Shown here: one piece after another, positions 46,146 to 55,800 of the stretch
How positions within the stretch are numbered: position 1 is the first letter of the stretch
How the letters are laid out: each line of letters begins with the position of its first letter
From: Ampullaceana balthica
Lineage: Eukaryota > Mollusca > Gastropoda > Lymnaeidae
Assembly: GCA_944989445.1 (NCBI GenBank)
Contig: CALYLW010000282.1
Coordinates: forward strand, 186,001 to 250,000
DNA length: 64,000 nt
Direction: 5' to 3'
The notes under the pieces: generated by a model
What the model saw: the letters and a program-made list of their open reading frames with translations, nothing else
The model's database searches: none
Told to the model about the DNA's origin: nothing
Position numbers and translations under genes: made by a program

Positions 46146-48624
46146 TTAGTTAGTTAGTTAGTTAGTTCCTCTCGGGCCGAAGACGGCACATAGGGCAGAA
46201 GTCATTGATTTCCATTTACGACGATCCGTCGCCAATTGTATTAGGTCTTGATTATTTCTTAGACCCATGGTTGAGCTTTCTCTTTTGATTGTTCTACGTA
46301 GGGTTTCTTTTGGTCTTCCTTGTTTTCTTTTGTCTTTTGGTGTCCATATGAAGGCCTGCCTTGGTAGTCTTTTCTCGTCCATTCGAAGAACATGACCGAT
46401 ATAATTCCAACGCCTTCTCCTTAAAAAGGTTGACACATATTCTTGGTTGGTTTCTTCTCTTATTGTTTCATTTGTTTTAAAATCACTCCATTTTATATTC
46501 AAAATTTTTCGGAGGCATTTGTTCTCGAAGGCAACTAATTTCTTTTCTATAGCTTGAGTGGATTTCCAGCTTTCACATCCATATGTTAGTACAGGGATTA
46601 CGCAAGAGTTGAATAGCCTAAGTTTTATATGTTTGCTGAGTGTCTTTGATCTCCAAATATTTGTAAGTTTGTTAAAAGCACTTGACGCCAACGCAATTCG
46701 AGTCGTTATCTCTGATGTTGCATCTCCATCATATGACATTTTGCTTCCTAAGTAAGTGAAGTTGGTTACTTTCTCTATGGTTTGGTCATTAAGTATAATA
46801 TCATTGGGTTGGTTGGTGAGGTCCATGACTTTTGTTTTCGTTGTGTTTATTTGAAGACCAATTTGATTTGAAAAGTGCTGGAGACGATCCGTTTTTTCTT
46901 GGGTGTTCAGATGCGTTGAGCTATAAGAGCCAGGTCATCTGCAAAGTCAAGGTCTTCCAAAGTATTGTTTTCGGTCCATTTGATACCTAATCCGGCATCC
47001 GTGCATTTTCGCATGACCCAATCAATTGCTATTCCAAATAACATTGGGGACATGACACATCCTTGCTTCACACCTGTTTCGACTGGGAACCAGTCAGAAT
47101 TTCCGGCTTCAGTTTTCACACAGCAAAGTGAATCTGAATAAAAAGCTTTTATAATGTTCACGTATTTAGTTGGGAAACCATAGATGTAAGAAGTTTCCAG
47201 AGCGTAGGTCGGTGGAGACTGTCGAACGCTTTTTGGAAATCAACAAAATTTATGATGAGCTGTGATTGAAATTCAACAGATTCTTCGATGATAGTTCTGA
47301 GTGTGAATATATGGTCAATAACTGACCGATGAGGTCTGAAGCCTGCTTGCTCTTCTCTGAGCCTTTCGTCTATTGACTTTTTTATTCTCTCTAGTAGAAT
47401 ACTGCAAAAAAGTTTTCCTGGTACAGATAGTAAAGTTATTCCACGCCAATTGTTGCAGTCTGATAAATCGCCTTTTTTTGGTAGTTTAAAGATGGCACCG
47501 TTTTTCCATTCTTGTGGTGGGGATTCATTTTGCCAGACATCATTGAATAACAGCAATAAATGCTGTAGAACATTTTCATCTGCTGACTTCAGCATTTCCC
47601 CTGAAATTTCATCTTCGCCAGTTGCTTTATTGTTTTTTAACTTCCTGATGGCTTGTTTTGAGTTCTTCAATTGTGAAGTTTTCACATGCTGCAGTTAAAG
47701 TAGACATGTTCTCTTCTTCACCAATAACTGGGGTAATTGTTGGCTGTGGTCTGTTTAATATTTCTTTGAAATGTTCTGCCCACCTTTGTTTTTGTTCTTC
47801 ATCTGATGCTAGTAATTTGCCATTGGTGTCTTTGATAGGCGTACTTTTGGTGGGTGGATGGTTGCACAGCTGTCTCATAATGTGAAATAAAGTTTTGCTG
47901 TTACCTGTTTTTGCTGCTATTTCTGCTTCCGCGGACAGATTGCTTATAAAATTGTTTTTGTCTTTTCGTGCATCAGCTTTCACCTCTTTGTCCAGCAGTG
48001 CGTAACGTTGTTTGCTGCTTACGAATAAGGTAGACGTTCTTGCTGATAAAAGGTTTAGCTTCATTTGTTTTCTTTTTTGGATTTTTATCCAGGTGTTTTC
48101 GCTTATCCATTTTTTCTTCTTACTCTGTTTGAAGCCAGCTGCGTTGACTGCTGCAATATTCATCGTATTTTTAAGAAAGTTCCATTTTGTTTCGATGTCT
48201 TTTTCAGCATTATTGTTATCTATTAGTGTTGGCCGGGCTGTGTATCTGTTGTTTATTAGGGTTGGGCGGGCTGTGTATCTGTTGTTTATTTCGATATTGT
48301 AAGCAGCCTGGATGTCTTTTAACTGCAGTCGCTGGGAGTCTATTTTCTTATTTTTTGTTGGTTTCTTCAATTGTTTTAATCTCATTTTTAATTTGGCAAT
48401 GCAGAGGTTGTGATCACTACCAATATCTGCTCCCCTGTGTGCTCTAACGTCTCGGACTGATGAACGAAATTTTGCACTTATGCAGAAGTGATCTATTTGG
48501 TTTTTAGTGCAATTATCCGGAGAGATCCAAGTAGTTTTATGTATATCTTTATGGGGAAATAAAGTGCTTGCTATCACAAGATTTGATAGTTGACAAAATT
48601 CTATTAGTCTTTCTCCTAGAGATC
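46146..48624 (-). mobile_element. RTE-like LINE, copy 3 (mosaic, frameshifted)
   Basis: Third copy at +6,192 bp with the same junctions. Between 46146 and about 47330 it differs from copies 1 and 2 at roughly twenty sites, including two single-base deletions. From about 47330 to 48624 it is almost identical, with one single-base insertion (ttgttttgag near 47655) and one substitution (agcctgg at 48306). The net length is one base shorter. Confidence 0.9.
46158..48577 (-). pseudogene. Frameshifted reverse transcriptase of LINE copy 3
   Basis: The 806-codon frame of copies 1 and 2 is broken here into four pieces: 48577-47627, 47685-47158, 47161-46907 and 46826-46158. The breaks are the extra T near 47655, a lost base near 47187 (tagatgtaag against tagatattaag) and a lost base near 46922 (gagctataag against gagcttataag). 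Motif A and motif C are still legible but lie in different frames, so no full RT can be made. Confidence 0.88.
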
Positions 48625-49073
48625 ACAATAATATTTGGCCTGTACAAACGACACATTGAGACATACATGAATGGTACATTACAATAATATTTGGCCTGTA
48701 CAAACGACACATTGACACATACATGAACGGTACATTACAATAATATTTGGCCTGTACAAACGACACATTGACACATACATGAATGGTACATTACAATAAT
48801 ATTTGGCCTGTACAAACGACAAATTGACACATACATGAATGGTACATTACAATAATATTTGGCCTGTACAAACGACACATTGACACATACATGAATGGTA
48901 CATTACAATAATATTTGGCCTGTACAAACGACACATTGACATTGACACATACATGAACGGTACATTACAATAATATTTGGCCTGTACAAACGACACATTG
49001 ACACATACATGAACAGTACATTACAATAATATTTGTCCTGTACAAACGACACATTGAGACAGACAAGTCTATT
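48625..49073. repeat. 56-bp satellite, last block
   Basis: Eight units with the same order of variants as after copies 1 and 2 (gagacat, aaattgac, ttgacattgac, gaacagt). The array ends in a degenerate unit (ttgtcctgtac...gagacagac). This marks the edge of the array. Confidence 0.93.
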
Positions 49074-49870
49074 CCAACTTCAACTGAATTCAAAATAGAC
49101 AATAATAATGCCCCCCCCCCTAATTTTTTTTTGTTATTACAAGCATTTAAAATTTAAATGATACCTTAGTACATCACATCGTCCAATGCCCAGTACTTAA
49201 AGTGTAACTTTCTAAATTACTAGTCTACAACCCTCTCCATGCCATTCCCATGCATCACCAAATGTGTGAAAATAAAAACCAGTAACTTTATTACAAACTT
49301 TGTTATTAAATATTAATGAGTAGATTTACGATTTTTTAAACTTTAACTTTAAGATCAAGAGTTGAATATTAAAAAAAAACAGTCTCTTCCAATTTAATCA
49401 CCAATGAGTGGTTTCAGTTAAATTAAATTAGATTCGCTATCGGAGAACGTGATTGTCAGACTAATTTGATTAGGAATGACTAAATGAAAATTGCGATTGA
49501 TTTTTGGTACCGGAAGTTGAATATGATCAAAAGAAACAAAAATGACAGCCCCCACTGTTCGATCTTCACAACAACATGCAACTTTCAAAGGATTAATAAA
49601 GAAAGAAAAAAAGTCAAAAGTTACTCATAAGCATGTGCTATGTTCCGATACTCATGAATGGTAATATATTTGTCTCCAATTAATTTTAATATAGTAAAAG
49701 CTATAAACTTATACTTAGTTCACTATCATTTAAAAAAAAATTAAAGTAAATTAGTTAAGTAGGCGGATTATATCACAGCGAAATTTAATTTTATCGTGAA
49801 AATTTACGTTTTTAATTTATTAAATGCATTAATATAATTTATATTAATAAAGCACTAATTTGTAAGTTTT
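49074..49870. other. Intergenic, no gene recognised
   Basis: AT-rich, non-repetitive, with a C-run at about 49110. I see no coding stretch and no element end. Confidence 0.5.
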
Positions 49871-49873
49871 ATT

Positions 49874-50250
49874 AATTTCTAAGGCTTTTTTCAGCCCTTA
49901 AAGCTACATAATCGGAGTGGGATACATCCATTTTGTTTATGTAGTACTCTACTTGCCGAGTTGTCACAGTTCAGTAAGATGCCAAATGGAAATTTCTCAC
50001 TTACAAACAAACAAAATAAGAATCAAACATTTAGTAACGAAATAAAAAGTGAAATTGCCTTTAAAATATTTATTTATCATCTGAGAACATTAAAATAGAT
50101 GAAAAATACCTTTTAAAAAACATTTTCAGTCAGTAAATTTATTTTAGCATGGGTTGAGCCAGGTAAAAAACATCTGGCTAGGTAAACAAAATGAACGTAT
50201 CATGACCAGATTATGTATTATATAGAGCCGAAAAAATGCCTTAGAAATTA
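49874..50250. mobile_element. Long inverted-repeat MITE
   Basis: The left end aatttctaaggcttttttca... and the right end, read inward (aatttctaaggcattttttc...), match over about 60 bp, including ctacataatc and cattttgtttac segments. A second, diverged and left-truncated copy lies at about 50757-51105 inside the hAT-like element 50348-51728. Confidence 0.6.
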
Positions 50251-50347
50251 AAAAGACTAACAAATTAGCGCTGTAATCTGAAATACAACATTCAACATAT
50301 AATAATGCATTTCTATAGGCCATGGCCAATCAGTACATTGTCAGCAG

Positions 50348-50635
50348 TAGACCTGCCAGCCGAATTTTTTTTAAAATTTCGGCTGGCAGACACAATTTTT
50401 CGGCTGATATCCACATTAGCCGGATTTTAAAATTTCGGCTGGCTGACATAATTTTTCGGTTGATATCCGGATTAGCCGGATTTCTCAGTAAATTGACATT
50501 TGCAGCAAAATATTCGTAAACATCATCCATGGATGTTCCAGCAAGTGTTACAGGTGCCGGTATGATGAGAGAGGGGCAATTAATTTTGAAGAAGTCAACA
50601 AAACCATCATTAGCCAAATTTTCAGAGGCGAGCAA
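50348..50635 (-). pseudogene. hAT-type transposase N-terminal relic (tentative)
   Basis: The minus-strand frame reads LASENLANDGFVDFFKINCP followed by a short stretch ending in TLAGTSMDDVYEYF. The layout (ASENL----F--FFK---P---IP---TL----M-D-Y) resembles the segment just upstream of the catalytic core in some hAT transposases. No catalytic residues are present and the frame is short, so the assignment is tentative. Confidence 0.4.
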
Positions 50636-51728
50636 GTCTCTAAAGAACCAGATAACGATATCTCTTGTCAGTTCGTGACTTGATGTTGCCTGGCATTGTC
50701 TGTTGCCTTCTCCATACTAACGGAAATATCCCAAAATTTTATTGACTTTTCTTGATTTTGTACTGACATTCATCCATTTTGTTTATCTAGCACCCTACTT
50801 GCTGGGTTGTCACAGCAAGAGGCCAAATGAAATTTTCTCACTTACAAACAAACAAAAAAGAATCAAACATCTAGTAAGAAAATAAAAAATGAAATTTTCA
50901 TAAAAATATTTATTGATCTTCTAAGAATCTTAAAATAGATGAATGAAACTTTTTTAAAAAACATCTTCAGTCAGTAAATTTATTTTAGCATGGGTCGTTC
51001 CAGGTAAAAAAAAATCTAGCTAGCAGGGTGCTAGATAAACAAAAATGATGTATCCTACTCCGATTATGTAGCGTCAAGTGCTGAAAAAGCCTTATAAATT
51101 TAAAAGCCTTACAAATTAGCGCTATAACTAAAATATAACATGTATAAATGCATTTAATAAATTAAAAATTAAAATTCGCAGCAAAAAAATGTACGTGCTA
51201 AAACATCAAGATCACCCTTAAAAATCATCAGTTATTGACTAAACTAGTATCTAGTTAATTAAAACAATTAATTTAGGCTTACCTATCTGCTAGTAGAAGA
51301 TAGTTGAGTCATAATTAGGTGATAATAAATCACCTATTTACGACAAAGCTTAACGATAACTTAAATTAATTGATTAATTTATTAAAACTTTAATTATTTT
51401 TATATAAATTAAGATTGTAAGTGTAAGAAAAAGATAACTTGCAAGAACTGTATCAATGATTATTTAGGTTTAAAAAATACTGTACAAATAACCCATTTTT
51501 GTCACACTTTTGGCGACGGTTATTCTAAAAATGCATTCGATCTTAAAACGGAACGCAATTAATCTTAAGAAAACAAAAACATTACGTTACGGCGGCTCGT
51601 TCAATTTTCGGCGGATTTACGGGGCAAAATATGGCGGCTATTGCGATGCGCCGCATATTTTCCGGCGGATTTTTGGCAGCCGAAAATTTTGCGGCGTATT
51701 CGGCGCGCGGCGTCGGCTGAGGGGTCTA
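50348..51728 (-). mobile_element. hAT-like insertion in the CCAAT minisatellite
   Basis: The ends TAGACCTGCCAGCCG and, inward from the right, TAGACCCCTCAGCCG are inverted. GTCAGCAG flanks both sides (50340-50347 and 51729-51736). The left flank (50321-50347, atggccaatcagtacattgt) is a unit of the 35-bp minisatellite that resumes at 51737, so the insertion split the array. Subterminal sequence is rich in ttcggctgg and cggcgg motifs. GTCAGCAG occurs in every minisatellite unit, so the duplication alone is weak evidence; the inverted ends are the stronger argument. Confidence 0.65.
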
Positions 51729-52298
51729 GTCAGCAGCTATAGGCTATAGCCAATCAGTACACTGTCAGCAGCTATAGGCCATGGCCAATCAGTACACTGT
51801 CAGCAGCTATAGGCTATGGCCAATCAGTACACTGTCAGCAGCTATAGGCTATAGCCAATCAGTACACTGTCAGCAGCTATAGGCTATGGCCAATCAGTAC
51901 ACTGTCAGCAGCTATAGGCTATAGCCAATCAGTACACTGTCAGCAGCTATAGGCTATGGCCAATCAGTACACTGTCAGCAGCTATAGGCTATGGCCAATC
52001 AGTACACTGTCAGCAGCTATAGGCTATAGCCAATCAGTACACTGTCAGCAGCTATAGGCTATGGCCAATCAGTACACTGTCAGCAGCTATAGGCTATGGC
52101 CAATCAGTACACTGTCAGCAGCTATAGGCTATGGCCAATCAGTACACTGTCAGCAGCTATAGGCTATGGCCAATCAGTACACTGTCAGCAGCTATAGGCT
52201 ATGGCCAATCAGTGCACTGTCAGCAGCTATAGGCTATAGCCAATCAGTACACTGTCAGCAGCTATAGGCCATGGCCAATCAGTACACTGTCAGCAGTT
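51729..52298. repeat. 35-bp minisatellite with a CCAAT box per unit, 16 units
   Basis: The unit agctataggctatggccaat/cagtacactgtcagc repeats about 16 times, with ggccaat/agccaat variants and one gtgcac. Each unit contains (G/A)(G/A)CCAATCAG, the core recognised by NF-Y. The array ends about 510 bp before the first visible RPP38 exon. Confidence 0.93.
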
Positions 52299-52807
52299 CC
52301 AATCTTTCAATTGATTCACTTAATCCATATTCATATATAGAAAAGAACTTCTTAAATTTCTTAATGACACAAAAATAATGGGGGAGGGGGTGAGACTGCT
52401 ACTGCTAATGATAATGAATACAAAACAATCTTAATTAATGGTCTAGTTCTGTCCATCTGTTTTTTTTGTGTTTGTTTTTAACATTACTGATGCTCCTTCT
52501 GTGCAGAAGATTCTTGCGTCCTGCATTCTTAGAAGAATGCACAGACCATGCTGGTCTGTTTTGTTTCCCTAACTAGTGTTCTATTGTATTGTGTAGTTAA
52601 ACTGCATATCAGATAAAATTGACAGCTTTTGTCATTTTATTTTGAGATGCCTTTAGCTCAAGTTTAAGAAGTAAAAAATATTAATACTGCAGACCTAAAG
52701 TTCTGGCTTGCATCTCCTGTTAATAATCTGGATTAAAGAAATCATTTTGAAAATATATAAAGTTTGCTCTGACAACCTATTACTAATTTAAAAAATTGTT
52801 TGTCCCA
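52299..52807. other. Region upstream of RPP38 exon 1
   Basis: No gene. At about 52487-52555 there is a short SINE fragment (gatgctccttctgtgcagaa and agaatgcacagaccatgctg) like the 3' part of the SINE at 5362-5656. A tactaat motif (52780-52786) in front of aatag/G (52811-52816) could be a branch point and acceptor, if the first visible RPP38 exon is not the first exon. Confidence 0.4.
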
Positions 52808-55800
52808 ATGAATAGGCCAAGACCAAGTACAGAAGTGCAAACTGAAATTTTAACAAAGCTATCCGAGTGAGGTTTTTTATATCTTGAATATAGTTTATTA
52901 GCTCTGAATTGAAATTTTACATACTTTTTAAAGTTAGAGTTGATGATAGTTGCTCTACTTCAACACGGTAAATGCTTTAAAAAATATTTATAATATTAAA
53001 TTTTATGTATTTATAAAACAACATCATGTTTTGTGCTCTAAGGGATGATTAAATATCTTGAACCTTACATTTAATGATATGTTTTTATTATGAAAATTAA
53101 AGCTATTACTAATTCCCTTTTTGAGGCCCCTATCCTATTAACTCGTGAAGGATTCCGGATTCAACGCTTCCGGTTCTGTCGTCAACTTTTTGAAAACGGT
53201 TGTAAACACGTTCTCTGACTTGCTAGAGAGCTGAAATTTTCACAGTAGGTTTGGCTTGTGAGGAGGATAAAGCTATTAAATTTTCAGATCGATCGAATGT
53301 ACTGTATTTAAATTAATGCATTTTTAGTTTATCTCTATATGTAGCGGCCAGCTTTTGTTGACATTTTACGCATCACGCTGAGTTAAGTTCAACCATCCGT
53401 GACCAAAACTTTTTCCGTTTTACAACAAAGGGTATTTAAGGCAATCTCAGTCTGTAAATGTTTGTCGGTTTAAGCATGATAAATACTGTTTAGTTATGTC
53501 TCATAAATAAGGGATTTATAGTAACAAACTTTGTTTTTACGGGGGTTGTTTGATTCAATCCCTTATATTAACTTCACCGCCGTCTCTTGGGTTTGCAGGC
53601 GGTCGGTCGGGCAGAAAAACAAAAGTAAAAAATGACACACTTCCCGTGATGCATAGTTGTGTTGTGTGTATGATATGTGTAGTGTGTATAGAAAATCATT
53701 CCAGATAGAACAAGCGAAATCATAGAATGTCTTATATAGACAATCCACGTGTTGTGAAAAAAATATTTTTCTGCTTAGTGGATCAGCACACATATGGAAA
53801 GGAGTTAAGAATGTGTACGTTTATATTTATAGAAAATGTCAAATTTTGCTCACAAATTTCGTTTCTATATGAACTTGGCTAACAGGACATTTTACAGGAC
53901 TTCATGAATGAAATTAAGTTTTACAAATCTTTTGTTAACGCGTAAAAGTAGAAAATAAAATGAACTTTTGTGTTAGTTGATCAAATTTTATATCTCACAT
54001 TAAATCCCTTAATTGATCACAATAAATATCAATAAAACTTAGAGTTCTGAGTCCCCCTGTGTGACTACTTAGTTTGTGACTAAAAAATTATTTTCTGCTT
54101 TTTCATGCGAGATTCTACATTCCTCACTGCAGCTGGGCCTCATCTTTTAAAAAAAGTTTTTTGTTCATTTTATTAATTTGTTTGCCCTACTAACAGATAT
54201 TCAATATTTCCAAGCTAAAATTTGTTTCCTCAGAAAATTGCAGCAGTTTCCAAGTCTTTTCAAAAAACTGAAAAATCCTTCAACAGAACAGCTAAATTTA
54301 AAATCCAAAATACGGTAACTTTAAAAATAATTTGGTTTGCATTGTTCAATTTCTTGATTGTAACATCTATTTATCACTATTAGCTAGCGTTTATAGAGGC
54401 GACGGGTTTCGGGAAATCGCACAAGCGAGTCGACCCGCGCAATTCGTGCGAGGAATGTTTCTATTTTTGCTTTGCAGGTGTTCATAGAGGACGCGGGTGT
54501 CTCGAGGCGACAAATTTGCCGACCGGCGCGGGTAATTATCAGAACTAGTTGCTAGTTCTTGTTCCACGTTGCCGTCCCGGACTGTGTGTGTTGATTGTGC
54601 ACTGTAGCTGGCTGTGTGTTGACAGATATCTACGTCCATGTGTTGATAAACGTTGGCTCAACATGGATGTTGAGCGACTAATCGCTGCAGTGTTCAAAAG
54701 ACCGTTAATATGGGACAAAAGAATGAAAGAATATGCCAACAGGAATCTTGTAGACAAAGCATGGAAGGAAATCAGCAAAGAGATGAACAGTGAAGGCAAG
54801 TTTCATTTTTTTAATGCTTTATATTATTATTATTATGTCTGTCTGTCAGTCGATTTATCTGTTTGTCAGACTGTCTATCTATCTGTTTGTCTGACTGTCT
54901 GCTTGTTTGTCTTTCAGTCTACCTGTCTGCTTGTCGGACTGTAAAATTTATGTCCACGTGCTTGTCTGTCTGTTTCCCACCCACACATGCTTATTGTCTG
55001 TTTGGTATAAACTAATGGATGGCTCTTGAAGAATGTTTTGAAAATGTCTCTTGTCGACTTGGCATCATTGCTTGGCCTGCCACCTCTTTCCCAGACAATT
55101 GTAGAATTCTCACACGAAACTTCTGTGTAGTTGTGATTAATTCCTTCCTTGTCAAAGATGACATTGTGCAAAACACAGATGCATTTTATAATGCAATCTA
55201 CAAGTTCAGCGTGTGTTTCAATTGGTTTGGTCAAAAGACGCCACTTGGAAGTCAAAATTCCAAAGGCGCATTCAACTGTCTTTCTGCTTCTGGACAACCG
55301 TTTGTTGAAACAATCTTCATCAGGGGGTAGGTTTTGTCCTCCATAAGGTTTCAGCAAACAGTGCATCAAGGGGTAAGCTTCATCTGCGTCGATCACAAAA
55401 GGTGCCACATCATTTGAGTCGGGCAGGGTTGTTGGTTCCGGAATTTGAAGTGTTCCACTCATAATAGCTTGATAAAGACTAGAAGCTTGGAATGTCCCTC
55501 CATCGCCCTGCTTTCCGTAGCCTCCCACATCGATCACGATAAATCGGTAATTTGCATCCACAAGAGCTTGGAGAACAATGGAGAAAAAATGCTTATAATT
55601 GTAAAACATAGATCCCGAGTTCTTGGGGCACGAATTCGAACGTGTTTTCCGTCAAGTGCTCCAATGCAGTGGGGAAATTTCCAGACATCCCACATTTCAC
55701 TGGCGATTTTTTTGAACAATGCACATGTAGGGACAGGCATGTGCACTGGCTGCAATTCTTCCCACAAAAGGTCAACTGTTTCTGACACAATACCGGCTAC

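Noticed and set aside
40366..48447. Plus-strand open frames of 65-144 codons over the LINE copies
   Set aside because: Antisense shadows of the reverse transcriptase frame; they recur at the same offset in each copy and have no likeness to known proteins.
35542..49073. Regular repeat array that could be mistaken for a CRISPR-like array
   Set aside because: Units are contiguous, with no unique spacers, and the host is a eukaryote. It is an ordinary satellite.
53563..53793. 76-codon minus-strand open frame in RPP38 intron 1
   Set aside because: No family likeness, no splice support, isolated in an intron.
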